A stretch of DNA of 64,000 bases from assembly GCA_026874595.1 (NCBI GenBank), contig CM049317.1, forward strand, positions 46,462,401 through 46,526,400, given 5' to 3'. A program made the translations under genes and the position numbers. This stretch comes from Sipunculus nudus. Taxonomy: Eukaryota; Annelida; Sipuncula; Golfingiida; Sipunculidae. A model generated the notes under the pieces. It did no database searches and was not told the origin of the DNA. It saw only the letters and a list, made by a program, of their open reading frames with translations. Below, piece by piece: positions 24,534 to 36,478 of this stretch (the stretch's first letter is position 1; the number at the start of each line of letters is the position of its first letter).

Positions 24534-25960
24534 AGCTCAGCTGACTGTCAGTCATCTGAGCCGATCACTCTTTGTCCGTCGTCCGTCCGGCCATCCGGCC
24601 ATCTGTCCGTAAACAGGGCACAAATCGTAACCGCTAGACCAGGAATCTTCTTACTTTACATCAAGAGAGGTCCATGAAAAGTCTCCTTTGAAACCAGGAA
24701 TAAAGTCTCTGTTACCCATATTCTTCAAGCTATTGGGCTCCGAAGTATCCCCCAGAATAATGCAAAATTTGATACAAAAGCTCAGGTATCTGAACAACTG
24801 ATGCATTGATCACCATGACTCTTTGCAGGGATATTGATCCTAGAGTGTTACATCGGTTTCTGCAGACTGGTAGCGGCATCTGTAATTTTTCGATTTTTTT
24901 CTCGATTTTTGAGACCTTAAAAGATGCGGTCATCTGTTAACAGGGCACATATCGTAACAACTGGACCTGGAATCTTCTGTCTTGACATGCTTGGAGGCCA
25001 ATTGAAAAGTCTCCTAGGAAACCTAACAATAGGTCTTTGTCATCCATTTTGTTCGAGCTATGGGGCTCAGAAGTATCGCCCAGAAATACTAAAAATTTGA
25101 AACAAAAGCTCTATTATTTGAACAACTAACGCATTGATCACCATGATTCATTGCGTGCATATGCATCATGGAGTGTATCATTAGTCCCTGCAGACTGGTG
25201 GCGTCACCTGGCCTTTTACGAATTTTTACACATTTTTACCTTTATTTTGAAACCTTCAAAGATGTGGTCGTCTATTAACAGGGCATAGATAATAACAATT
25301 TGACCTGGATCTTCTTTCTTGACATCCTGGGTGGTCCATAAATATCTCCATGGTAACCTAAAATTAGGTCTCTGTTACCCATATCCCCCCGAGCTATGGG
25401 GCTTAGCAGTACCCCCCAGAATAAATAAAAATTTGATACAAAAGCTCCAGTATCTGAACAACTTATACACTGATCACCCTGATTCTTTGCATGCATATTC
25501 ATCATAGAGTGTTTCATCAGTTCTTGCAGACTGGTAGTGCAACCTGGATTTTTTTTTTTAATTTAACACATTTTTTTATCTATTTTTGAGACCTTCAAAG
25601 ATGCGGCCGTCCGTTTACAGGGCACAAATTGTAACCATTGTTCCTAGAATCTTCTAACTTGACATCCAGGTAGGTCTGTGAAAAATATCCTTGGAAACTT
25701 GAAATTAGGTCTCTGTTACCCATATTTTCTGAATTATGGGGCTTATAATCACCCCTCAGAATAATTGAAAATTTGATATCAAAGTAAGACACAAACCGTA
25801 ACCATTGGGCCCAGAATATTCTAATCTGATATTCTGAGAGTTCCTAAAAAGTTCTCCCCAGAAACCTGAAATTCGGTCACTGTGACCTATATTCTCAGGG
25901 TTCTTTTAGGTATGTTTGAGCACCCCAGAAATAATGCAAAATACACATAAATTCCACAGA
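24534..25960 (+). repeat. Tandem family 'ACAGGGCACAAATCGTAAC', about four units of ~335 bp
   Basis: ACAGGGCA occurs at 24613, 24940, 25278 and 25617, with a shortened fifth unit from about 25787. Each unit holds ..GGAATCTTCT..CTTGACAT.., GGTCTCTGTTACCCATAT, TGGGGCT, CCCCCAGAATAAT..AAAATTTGATACAAAAGCT, TTGATCACCATGA and GCAGACTGGT. The first unit is preceded by TTAGCTCAGCTGACTGTCAG and (GTCC)-rich sequence. Confidence 0.8.
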
Positions 25961-27426
25961 TTCCTCAGGAAAGGCAGGTTGAATTGTCATCAAATTTGTT
26001 GTGCTTATGGGTCTTGATTAGCTTTAGCTAATATGCATGAATAATGATGCCACCTACATTATCTTAATTAGTTGCCTGTGCAAGGAGATATTTCCTACAT
26101 GTCAGTCGGCTGAGCGTCATGACCCATGGGTCACACGGATACGTTTATCGGATGTATAATAATATACCACCAAATGAACTGATTGATAACGTGAGATAAT
26201 ACACATTATTGCAAATGTTTATGTATACAAGGGAAACATTCTAGACTAGATGCTAAAATATTATCTATTCAGGGACAGAATGTCAAACTATTACAGGGGC
26301 GAGCTTTTGTGAGATGACAGAACGGTAATGATTTCTATGATTTACTTGCCATAAGATCACATCATCCGCAAACAAATACCATTCAGAAAGCTTTATAATG
26401 TTCACGTAAGACGGCTTGCAATTGACTGATGATATCATGGATTCAATGAAAATGGATGAATATATTAATGATTTATGTCATCAACTGGAACTTCATAATC
26501 AGGCCTGAAGCAACATGCCTTATTAAGGCCACAAGACTTAATGTCAAAGAAAAATGAAACCAGGGATATGATCAGAGACATTCTAAATCATAAAGGGAGG
26601 AAAAGTAAAAGAAAACAAATGCGTCGGAAATATGGTAAAGATCATCAAAGAATATCATAAAAAGTTGAGCAAAACAAGATCACCCAAATGCGAAAAAAAA
26701 ACTAATATAGCGGGTATTTCAGATAAAATTATAAATATTAATAAGGATAACCAAGAAAATAAAAACATGTCAAATCATAAATGAAAATCTAGCCAGCTCA
26801 TCTGCAGAAAATCCCTTTCAAGAGGGAATAACTTACAGTGAAAAGGCAGAAATGGCAAACCTCTTCTCGACTGTATATAGATGAAAACATTCATGATCAG
26901 AACATAAATCCCTTTTGTGAAAGATAACTGAAAAATGTGCTTTTGAAAAAAAAAAAACAGTGAACACTACGGTGAGCAAACTTCTTGCTACCAGCATACA
27001 GGGCTTCCTGTTCATATGCAAATTCCTTGGTGAGAATGATTAATGGTTTATCATGTCATTTTGAACCACAAGATATGTCATCACTTCAGCTTCATGTAGG
27101 TTTTTGACCTAATTAGCTCTTCAGCATTTACACGAATGCTGCCAGCTGTTTCTGCTCGGCAGAGGTAATTTTACTGGACTTGTCGTTACAAAATTGTTCC
27201 GATGGTGTCTACAATATACACTTACATTTGGCCCATGGACCGTAACATTCGTTCAGCAGAGATATATCATGGGACAAGAAGGTCCATGTGTGGACTACCT
27301 GAATACATGATTTCAGAGCGAATCTTACCAAGCTGGTCGAGATGTGGGACAGCTTTTGGCGTTATCATACCAACGATGTCATTCACATGAGGCGTTACTG
27401 CCTGAATAATATACGGATATTATTAG
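25961..27426. other. No recognised gene
   Basis: AT-rich sequence with frames broken by many stops on both strands. A stretch near 26800-26880 weakly resembles the linker ahead of LINE reverse transcriptases (EKAEMANLFSTVY), but it is too short to assign. Confidence 0.4.
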
Positions 27427-27722
27427 TGTAACAGTAAAATTCAACAAACGTTGACACGGATACACTTAGACCCTTGCTTCATCAATCAACATTATGAACA
27501 TGTCTTCCTTCTCACGACCAGATGTATGATTATATTCTTATTAAATCTGTCAGTAATGTCGAAAGCCGCCTCGTCATCTTCACAGACCAGCCAACATGGA
27601 TGCCGCGACGTGATGTCATCAATAGGACGTACCTCTGCACCGCGCGCAAAAGCGCCACCTCAGACCTTAAAGGCCTCGTTATATAACAGATTACGGCATG
27701 TTAAAATATTAATTCCCTCACA
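27427..27722 (-). repeat. 3' LTR (minimum extent)
   Basis: Aligns with 31961-32076 plus 32684-32885. Shared words include AGTAAAATTCAAC, GACACGGATACACTTAGACC, TATGAACATGTCTTCC, TATATTCTTATTAAAT, GTCGAAAGCC and GCACCGCGCGCAAAAGC. The outer edge TGTAACAG fits the TG...CA rule. Homology fades after 27722, so the inner edge is uncertain. Confidence 0.8.
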
Positions 27723-27888
27723 TTTACCCCCAGTAATCTCTTCAGGTTCACGCGAAAGGAAATATTAAAGTGTAATATAAACTATGAGGTCTTACTCTGA
27801 CACGGATCCTGAGAGATGATGAACATTACTATGTTGACCTGCGATGACTCGAGTAGTCCGTCTTGGATAAAGAGGCTAAATTAACTGT

Positions 27889-29036
27889 CTAGATGATATT
27901 CCCGAGCATCTCACTATATGAGCCGCTGGAATCAGAACTGTACCCCTCTTTTAAATCTGTGTCCTGATTTTCAGGCTGTCCTTCTTCTTTCAGACCATGT
28001 ATTGGTAAAGGACGATTACATCGCCTTATTTCAGTGCGGTTTTCTACCTGCGGATGTCCAATTTCATCTGCGAGTTCAATCTCGTAAGTTGCCTGATGAC
28101 GACTGTTCATCCGATACATTTCTCGGCACCATTTGCCCTGAATCTTACTGTGAACGGGTCGATTCCTTAAGTATACCCTCTGGCCCGCCTCAACAGGGTT
28201 GCCGTTGGTGTTCCTGTCGTATGTGGCTATTCCAGATTCATCCTGCATTTGTAATCGATTATTTTTTTGCTTTCGAATAAGCTCCCTGGAGGCGACACCG
28301 ATGCTCAGTTACCCAGGACTCCTGAGTGTTATACTGAGTGGAGCTGCCGAAGAGCATCTAAAGGTAGCCGAGGCTCTCTTCCGAACATCAGATAAAAAGG
28401 AGAGTAACCACTGGAAGCATGCGGGTAGCATTGTATGCGAAAAGTAATTCCGGTATATAATATGGTCACTTCTTTTTTTTATTGCGGTGTCAAAGAGATT
28501 ATGAAATGTTCTATTAAATCTCTAACACTGTCTGTTTCCTTCAGGGTGGTACGCAGCTGTTCGAGATTTCTTAATGTTATACATTCTGTGCAGGTCTTTG
28601 ATGATATATGCCTAAAAGTTCCTCCCCTGATCGGAATGTATTATCTCCGGGATTCAATATTTCAGGAACCACTCTCGCACCAACGGCTTGGCAGTTGTGA
28701 TGGATTTTTCGTCTTTTGTAGGAACAGCACCAATATATTTGGTAAAAAATTCTGTGATGATCAGGACATTTTCAGCGCCATAAGTCAATGGCTCCAGCAG
28801 GGCACAGTCGATTGCAAGCACTTGGAAAGGCCATTTGGCAATCAGTGTTCCCATCGAGGCCTCACTCTGACATGTGGTATTTTACCTAATGTACAGCGAT
28901 CGTACTGCTGTATCCATTCAGCCATCGTGTTGTGCATCTTCGGCCAATAGCATCTTCTGCGAATGAGCTGCACTGTGCGATCTACCATCTGGTGACCAAG
29001 CCCATTATGCCGTTCTTTGATTATCAATAATAGCAA
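27889..29036 (-). pseudogene. Integrase region of the Ty3/Gypsy element
   Basis: Read on the minus strand: an N-terminal zinc-binding segment (28842-29036) with GLGHQMVDRTVQLIRRRCYW and CTLGK, where the first Cys of the CxxC pair is Tyr. The catalytic core follows (28654-28854) with AIDCALLEP and NVLIITEFFTKYIGAVP; the first catalytic Asp is present, but the usual SDQG motif near the second Asp is not recognisable. Then comes the conserved [20 protein letters not shown] block (about 28300-28400). A C-terminal domain (27889-28248) has YDR.T....VEAGQRVYLRNR and KIQGKW. In active elements the enzyme inserts the cDNA into the host genome. Stops and frame changes between these blocks show a pseudogene. 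Confidence 0.85.
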
Positions 29037-29479
29037 GCTCTTTGGGACAATGAACAGTTTTAACTCTAACTGGATCAGTGATAATTTGGAAGAGCAATCA
29101 ATCTTCTTCCCGAAGCCGCTACCACTGTCTTAATAAAAGCTTTTCCTCTTGTCTAACTTCCTCCGGTTTAGGTTTATTGCCGGTTACCAAACGAACCTTA
29201 ATTTTCTGAATGGATGAGTCTACTTTTTGTCTAATAACCAGTTCTTTTCAAGAACAAGATGAAAAACAAGTTGATACAGGGTAATCTGATAGATCTACAA
29301 TAAGAGGATGGTTGGTGGCCTTCAGAACTTCAAGCAATCTAGCATTCCAAGAATATTTACTGCTTTTGTAGACAAATCAGACAGTTTTCAGTAGGTTGGG
29401 CTTCCTTTCCAGTCAGCCGTCTTGACATGCTATCAGTACTCCCAGCATCCTTCCCATGTTTGTACTTTATATTAAAATT

Positions 29480-30400
29480 GTACTGAGCTAATGGGAAGCC
29501 CACCTTTGTTCAGTTGTTCCAAGCTTTGCAGACGGCATAAAGTAAGTGAGGGTATACACTGTAAAAATGTTTTGAAACAGATAATCTTTGAATTTCCTCT
29601 GCTGGCATAGGCTATTACTTGTTTCCGTTCATCTCTTTCTCTCTCTTTCTCTCTCTCTCTCCTGAGACAGCACTGCCCCCAGTCCCTGGAAACCTGCATC
29701 CACCTCCAAGATGAAAAGCTTGGTAAAGTCAACAAAAATTAGGATCGGAGCATTCATCAATGCCTCCTTTAAGTCATCAAATGAACTCAGTGCTTCTTTG
29801 GTCCACTGAAAGGCCATTGGAGAATACTTCTGCCATTTGCGTCCTTGTTTCCTTTTTTTCCCTTTGTTTGGGCTCGATATTTAATCTAGCATTTTCTTGT
29901 TTCTGTGGATCTAGGTCCAGACGCTCGAGATGTTGATGAAAATCAAGAGGCAAATGTCAATATGTCATCGAGATAGACAATGACCTTTTCATTCAATTCC
30001 TCACGGAAAATTATGTTCATCACCCTCTAAAAAGGGCAGGAATGAACAACCAAAAAGGTGTGATTAACGCGGTCTTTTTCTGTCTTCATCAGCCATATCT
30101 ATCTTATTATAGGCACTTTGTAGATCAAATACCGGGAATGACGTAGCCCCCGCAAGCGTGTCCATTGTCTCGTCAATTCGAGGCAAAGGATGTGCATCCC
30201 TCACGGTCTTTGCATTAGGGATCTATAGTCCACGCACATCCATAAACGGAGATTTTTTTAACAATCACGATGGGAATTTCATATAGTGAATAACTCTCCT
30301 GAATTACACCTTTCTGCAATAACCCTGTAATGTGTTGCTTGGCTTCCTGGAATTCTGTTGGAGATATCCGACGATATGGTTGTTGCACTGGTACATAATC
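29480..30400 (-). pseudogene. Reverse transcriptase / RNase H region of the Ty3/Gypsy element
   Basis: Minus-strand landmarks: HPLPRIDETMDTLAGATSFP then FDLQSAY with the motif-A catalytic Asp near 30125; VIVYLDDIL with the YLDD catalytic box at 29964-29975; and FQWTKEALSSFDDLKEAL, NAPILIFVDF and LEVDAGFQGLGAVLSQ (29660-29815), the join of RT connection and RNase H. In an active element this enzyme copies element RNA into DNA. Several frameshifts and stops separate the motifs, and a (GA)n/(CT)n microsatellite at 29636-29661 lies inside the RNase H start. It is non-functional. Confidence 0.85.
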
Positions 30401-31254
30401 AGTGCAGGCGATGTGGTGTTACACCAGTCTGGTATGACCCAGCTTACCATCAGGATCAGCGAACACCGTCTTGTGTTTCAATAAAATATCATGCAATGCA
30501 GCACTCTAGCCTTGTTCTTAAATGGTCGCACACTAGCTAATGGATCCGGACTTGTTGGAACTCATCAGCGGGCTGTAATCTCAACATCGGTGTAACTACA
30601 TCAGACGGAGGAGCCAACTTATGTTCCACAGTAAGTGAACCTGTTTCTTTAAGAAATACATGCACTTCATTAACTTCAGCACGGGACTCAAAGTACACAT
30701 TCTCATGACGTAGCGTTAACAGTATCAACAAAACCGAGTCAATTATCCGGGTTTCACCATGCATTTGTCAATCCAGCATTTACCACTTGGACCACATAGC
30801 TCCCTTGAAATATGGGATTCAGAATGGTTTGTACCACCTGAATATTATCCTTATAGGGAATGGACAACGGTTCTACTAGTAACTGACCATTTCCATTACC
30901 CAGACCAGTCACACGGACATTTCAACAACCTCCTGCTGGTACAGGTATGCTCTTTCTTCCGGCTAAATTTACACATTTTACAGTGTTACGGTTCAATACT
31001 TCTTTGAAAGGTTTAACATGGCAAACCACGTTATTACCCACAAGACAATCTCTGTTATTATTGATGGGGCTTTTCTTTATAAGATCACGTCTTCCAAGCA
31101 CTGCAGTCCCATTCAGCGTAATGTCCACCTTGCAGTACCCCAAATATGGGAGCTCTAAATCATTTCCTGCAGTAAGCCGTAACTAAGGTATTCTTTCTAA
31201 ACTGGCGCCTAATGGCTGAAGGTGGGCTTGAAAAAAAAATGGTTCAGAAACAAT

Positions 31255-31290
31255 TAAAACCATAGAACCTGTATCTAACATATATTTACA
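31255..31290 (-). pseudogene. Aspartic protease active-site remnant (DTGS)
   Basis: The minus-strand frame reads YMLDTGSMVLIVSE, with DTGS at 31264-31275, matching the active-site loop of LTR-retrotransposon proteases. Downstream fragments 30922-31143 and 30537-30764 probably continue the protease and the protease-RT linker, but they are broken by stops. Confidence 0.65.
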
Positions 31291-31439
31291 TACCCTACTC
31301 TGAATTGAACGAGTACTCTCGGGCAAGTTTCCAAATTCTATGTCCAAATGAGCCCTTACAATCCCCTACAACTCGGCTCAACACAGCAGGGGCTACTGGT
31401 TTCCCGCCTCTTGACTTTAAATAGTAGGAGTTTGTGATT

Positions 31440-31930
31440 TCCTTTGGAATTTGCTTCTCTGATTGTCTGGACAACCAGAGCGATAATGCCCAAACCGCTT
31501 ACAGTTATAGCTTTGAACAGAGGAGGAGGCAGAACCAGTCTCCCGGGAAGGCTAAGTTTTTCCAAAAAGTTTCAACAATATATTTTCCTGTAACTGAATT
31601 AATTTTTCAATTTTAGCGTCAAATTATCTAGCAGGTCAGGCTAAAGTGAATGTGCGCCTGTCCCCTCTACCTAATGAAGTGATCAGCTTAATCAATCATT
31701 GACTGATTGTTCGTCCTCTCACCATAGCTTACTGGCGGGTCTCAAAGCAAGAAATTTCAGGCCTAGACCTATGTATCATTTTTAAGTATCTACGCAGATT
31801 TTTATCCCTAACATTTTGCCAGAAAACCTGAACTAGGATTTGGTTTTCATTTGTTTCTGCCTCCACCTCTGATAATCTATACACTAAACCAGCAAGAGCT
31901 CTGCAGTATTCAGAGATACAATGTAATCAA
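31440..31930 (-). pseudogene. gag C-terminal remnant with degenerate zinc knuckle
   Basis: The minus strand reads YNCKRFGHYRSGC at 31471-31509, a CCHC nucleic-acid-binding knuckle in which the first Cys is Ser. Upstream, about 31780-31930, lies EYCRALAGLVYRLSEVE and VFWQNVRDKNLRRYLK, resembling the middle of Ty3-type Gag. The N-terminal half is absent. Confidence 0.6.
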
Positions 31931-31960
31931 GACGTACTTTAAATCCACGGATTTTATTCG

Positions 31961-32885
31961 TGTACAGTAAAATTCAACAGTGACACGGATACACTTAGAC
32001 CATTGCGTCAGCAATCAATATTATGAACATGTCTTCCTGCTCAGGACCAGATGTATTATTATATTCTTATTAAATACACAAGGGCCGACAAACCCCCTTT
32101 TAATCTAAAACCCATTGTTCGTGAAAGAAAACAAGCTCAAACAAACTAATTAACGAAAGAAAGTTTATTTAACACCGAAAACGACGTTCACCTGTATTTA
32201 GCTGCCATTACAGCCTTTGCCTTTTGTGTATTGACATCGCCATTGAGATTAACGCAAACCAACGACGCAAGAATAGTACCGGAAATGCCACCAGGCGCCA
32301 TCACCTGTACTTCCAAGCTCACGTTGTCAGAGAAAGTGAAGCTCATTCGTGCCAGTGAAACTTCAAAGAAAGATGTGAGAGCATTGGCAGACCAATTTCA
32401 GTGCGGAAAGACACAAGTAGCGAATGTTCTAAAACGCAAAGCCGAATATTTAGTAGCTTTCTAGGAAACTGCTGCCGGTGACAGAAAGCGGTTCTGCCCA
32501 GGAAAAGGCCCTCAACTACGCATATGTATGTATACATGGGGCAAAACATGCTTAAAAGATGTTCTGAAATGTATATTTTTTTTCCATGACATTTAATTGC
32601 AACCTGCCTAATAAGGACACCTGGCTATTAAGGACAAAATATGCCAGTCCCTTGACTGTCCGCATTAGACAGGTTTCACTGTATGTTAGTAAAGTCGAAA
32701 GCCATCTCGTCACCTTCACAGGCCAGCCAAAACGGATGCCGCGACGTGACGTCATCAATGTGACGTAGTTCTGGGTGCAAAGCACCGCGCGCAAAAGCAC
32801 CATCTCATACCTATAAGGCCCGACAATAGGTTGGCAGCCGAAACATAATAGATTACGATATGCTAGAATATTTATTTTCCTCACA
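31961..32885 (-). repeat. 5' LTR, split by a nested DNA transposon
   Basis: 31961-32076 and 32684-32885 align in order with the 3' LTR. The break is occupied by 32077-32681. The right part has a perfect TGACGTCA (32747-32754), a CREB/ATF-type site; the other LTR has TGATGTCA at that place. Confidence 0.8.
32077..32681 (+). mobile_element. Truncated pogo/Tigger-type DNA transposon nested in the LTR
   Basis: The right end, reverse-complemented, reads CAGTGAAACCTGTCTAATGC, a Tigger/pogo-type terminus, flanked by TA (32682-32683). A TA also lies at the left junction (32075-32076), consistent with TA target duplication. The left end lacks a matching repeat, so it is diverged or rearranged. At 32303-32464 a frame encodes LTLSEKVKLIRASETSKK then LADQFQCGKTQVANVLKRK, which matches the N-terminal helix-turn-helix DNA-binding domain of pogo/CENP-B-like transposases. 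The catalytic domain is missing, so the copy is non-autonomous. Confidence 0.8.
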
Positions 32886-34340
32886 GGGGCATGCATCAAG
32901 CTGATTTCCATTAGGAAAAAGTGAATGGCTTCTAGTCATGTAGGTTTAAAATTACTCAGCGGTCAGCTTCGACGCCATCTAAGAGTTGTAGGTATTATAC
33001 CAGGTTTTAGAGGATTTTTTTTATTTACAGGTTAAATTAGAGCCTAAAATGATGGGCATAAAGAAAAAAATACATCATTAATATAAATATGATTTATGAC
33101 CAATTCAGTGCATATGGTATGTCAACGTTAGCTGGGTTTTTGGACATCGTCAAAAATTCTCATAAAATCATATATTTTTCGTTTGTTTCACTTAAGGGCA
33201 ATCTCATCGAAAACAAACAGCTTTAATCCTCTGCATATAAATCCTGTTGCCTGGACTACGTGTGTCCTGGTAACTGCTAAAAGCTGTCCTCGCCGCTATC
33301 CAGCGATAAACAGGTAAAATCTATCAAACCGGGCAGCCCTCAGCCTAACGTTCTTTCTCCGTTCTGTCCGCTCCGGCTCCGTAAAACGGAGGCGCAGTGA
33401 ACCCCTATGACGTCATCATTATAGAACTACACCGGGCGATGCTGTCATCTACTGACTGAAGAACAATCTAACCCGATTGTTGTCCTCTCCCATTGTCCAT
33501 TTTTTCCCCTCTGCCAACCATTCATTTTAATAGGGTATTCAGAAAATTAAGATTAAGCCTAACTCTGAAACAGCAACAGTTTTTTAGTACATTCTTCAAC
33601 AAACCCTTGCTCACACAACCGGTTTTATCTGGTTGTCCCAATAAAGTCAAATGATTTACAATCATTAATCACCATAAAAATTACAGAGAGGCAAAATGAC
33701 ACAATGGTTTCCGTATGCAGAGGAACATTTGCTTATCTCACTACAATGATTATAACAGATCTTGGGAAATAATGCGGTTTGCGGTGCTGTCCCGCCGTAG
33801 TCCTTCTTGATCTGCGAAACACTGGCGCTTCTATGCACTCCAGATCAATTGGTTTTCCGGGCGAAGGGTTGTTTCCATGTCACAACTAACTCAGGCAATT
33901 CCTCCCCAGGCTCCTGCTTCACTGTGCGCTCAACAGAAGTATCTTCCCAGACCAATATTTCCACATCCTCTGGTTCTGATGTATCTACTGTGGCAGGTCA
34001 AGGTCGAAGTTGGCAACGATTTGCCAAGCTGGCCTATCCTGAACCATCTTAATGCTCTATTCTGCATACATACCATAGTCACTGAAAAACAAATGTATTT
34101 AACAGGTCAGGTCATGTTAAATGGAAGCTTTATAAAATTATAAGATATGGTCAGGGAAAAGTAGTTAATAATATTTTATAATAATAAGTTTATTTATATC
34201 ATTTATTGTGTTGATCAGTAGATCGATGGAACCTGTATTGGACTATCGTTTGTTATGATTAGCTTACTGAATATTCTGAAGGACTAGGAGCTTCTTGGAG
34301 GCTTAATTAGCGATTTCATGTAGGTAGTTCCAGAACACGA
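32886..34340. other. No recognised gene
   Basis: Mixed-composition sequence. A TGACGTCA palindrome lies near 33409-33416 in a GC-richer patch (33270-33430). The 81- and 88-codon overlapping frames at 33807-34143 have no recognisable motif. Confidence 0.4.
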
Positions 34341-34351
34341 GTTGCTAGAAT

Positions 34352-34440
34352 TACTAGGTGTGAATTACTAGGTGTGAACAAATATATTTACAAGGAGGAA
34401 AAAATATTTAATTATTCGTGCGCACGAATTACTAATATAT
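34352..34440. repeat. Left arm: GAATTACTAGGTGTGAA and ATTCGTGCGCACGAAT palindrome
   Basis: GAATTACTAGGTGTGAA occurs twice (about 34348-34378), followed by AAAATATTTAATTATTCGTG and the palindrome ATTCGTGCGCACGAAT (34414-34429). These match the reverse complement of 36479-36592. Confidence 0.65.
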
Positions 34441-34690
34441 ACTCTGTAGTGCTTGAAAATAGAAAGGGCTTTAAGCTCTACTTAAAGAATGTAAATATAA
34501 AACTCACAGACCCATATATACTCAGTGTCGTGCATACTGGAAAATTTCTTATGCTTTCTTTGGTAAAAAAACAACCACCTACAATATCATCGTTGTAGCA
34601 TAATGGGAACATAATTGTAGACAAAGCCGACCAAGCTGAAATTTTTAACAGTTATTTTGCTCCACAAAGTAACTACAGTGTAACGGTTCT
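34441..34690 (+). pseudogene. LINE remnant, linker before reverse transcriptase
   Basis: The forward frame reads ...FLMLSLVKKQPPTISSL, a stop, then HNGNIIVDKADQAEIFNSYF (34600-34665). 'G.I..D....AEIFN.YF' is the typical stretch just before the reverse-transcriptase domain of CR1/L2/Jockey-type LINEs. It is interrupted by an unrelated segment from about 34690. Confidence 0.5.
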
Positions 34691-35500
34691 CTTTTACACG
34701 GCAATTTTGACTGGCCGAACCATAACACAAAACCTCAGACACATATTCTCAAATAAACACAACAAGGGTATTAGTGCAAAAAAGGGGCTATATTAATATA
34801 TATACATTATTTACAATAACAAGTAATCAAAGACTTAACACATAACTAATACTTAACAAAGTCTCTCGAAATGGCTGCAACTAAATAAATACTTAACTGA
34901 AGTCCAAATGTTCAACTGAAGATTCTCTGGTCCATAGTAACACAAGGAGGTACGCGAATTAATTAAAGTCCCTCCTCTTCACAAATAAAAGTCCATGGTT
35001 TCTAACTTGTGGGGGAGGAAGACCCATAAATAAAGAATCTCCGTATCCCCAGGGTTGACAAGTTAACGTGAAAAGTTCATAATCGAGTCCTCGCTGAAGA
35101 GCGGTGACGAGTCCTCTTAAAGGATTCGTGAAAAGCGGTAAAATGCGTCAAAGTGGTTTTATTTTAATGAGGCGGCGAGTCAGCGACTTTACTCAATAGT
35201 TATCATTGTTCTGAAGTCTGTGTCCACAACAGAGCGAGTTCCGTGGCAGGGAAAAAATAAGTTGATTGTCAATAGGGAGAGTTCCATGCCAGCGACAAAA
35301 ATAACAGTTGATTATCCAGCGGACGACGTTCTAAACAGTAGGGGCGATCCAAAAGAACACTTCGGGTGAGGCTGCAGAGGTTCACAACACCACGGCGTCC
35401 ACGCAGAAGAGGAAAAGTTGTGCGATACAAAGTGGGGCGGCAACTACAACAATTACTGTTCTCAGTAGCCATTTGATGATGATGCTACATTGCAAATTAC
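34691..35500. other. Unassigned segment replacing the LINE reverse-transcriptase core
   Basis: Separates the two LINE fragments where the RT catalytic core should lie. No coding motif or clear terminal repeats were seen. It may be another insertion with a deletion. Confidence 0.35.
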
Positions 35501-35529
35501 ACATAAACTAAGTGAAATGAGCTTCACAG

Positions 35530-36245
35530 AAACAGAATTTTGAAATATTATAAATTCCATTTCCCTATGAAAGTTTTAGATCATATGTATAAATCATTAA
35601 TACGGCCAGTACTGGAGTGTAGTGATTTAATATTCAGCAATTGTTCTGTCAGACAGTCATATCAACTGGAGAGTATACAACGGAAAGCAGGTGTAACATG
35701 TACTCGAGCGCTCTCGACTACCAGCATTGGAGTTATGTTAAAAGAGCTATGATGGTCAAGTATAAAAATAAGAAGAGGGCTGGCTATACTTTCCACATTC
35801 TATAAAATGGTTAATGGACTTGCTCCAGATTTTCTGCTTAAAATATTACCTCAAACTCTGTCTCATGCTCAGCCCTACAGTCTGCGCATATCCCATTTGC
35901 TAAGGATACCACGGTTAACACGGAAAGACTGTCGCTTTTCTTTCCTTCCAATAGCCTGCAAACGTTGGAACAGTCTCCCAATTACAATAATTCAGTCTAC
36001 TTCAATAGATTCTTTACAAAAATTCCTGACTATTTAAACCCTGCCTCTCTCGAAGTACAAAGTTATTATTGTGACTTTCATCGTCAACATGAATGTATCC
36101 TTACTCGGTTACGACTAGATGCCAGTTGCTTAAATCAATACCTATTTTCCATTGGAAAGACTGATGTTTTAAATCTCATTAATAAGCTGGATATGGACTT
36201 AGACGTTTATTTTTTTATTGTATTACGCCTACCATGCAGTTATAA
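35530..36245 (+). pseudogene. LINE (CR1/L2/Jockey-like) C-terminal remnant
   Basis: The forward frames give MKVLDHMYKSLIRPVLE.SDLIFSNCS, LESIQRKAG, then GLAPDFLLKILPQ, YSLR, RKDCRFSFLPIACKRWNSLP and STSIDSLQKFL, and in a shifted frame ECILTRLRLDASCLNQYLF. This is the conserved tail after the reverse transcriptase of CR1/L2/Jockey-type LINEs ('Y.SLIRP.LEY...', 'R...SF.P.....WN.LP'). A stop after KEL (35750) and a frameshift near 36000-36030 break it. Confidence 0.75.
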
Positions 36246-36478
36246 TTATGCATATGTATGTGGAATGTAAATCTGTATTAACGTATAATATGTGTCTATG
36301 TATATATCTCACCGTGTGTGAAAATATGTGCAATTTTTCAGTCTGATCCTTTTTATATACATATATACATTCATGTTAATTTTTCACTTTTTATTGTTAC
36401 GCAGGAGAGCATTTGTATTAGCCTTATCGACTACTTTGTTATCCTGTTGAAATAAATGTGTTAAAACCAAATATATAT

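Larger units (their letters stand above)
27427..32885 (-). mobile_element. Decayed Ty3/Gypsy-type LTR retrotransposon
   Basis: The minus-strand order is LTR (31961-32885, interrupted), gag C-terminus and zinc knuckle, protease, reverse transcriptase, RNase H, integrase, then LTR (27427 to at least 27722). Integrase lies after reverse transcriptase, the Ty3/Gypsy order. Multiple stops, frameshifts and active-site losses show it is dead. The 5' half of gag and the primer-binding site are missing: the 5' LTR abuts mid-gag. The two LTRs have diverged substantially, so the insertion is old. Confidence 0.9.
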
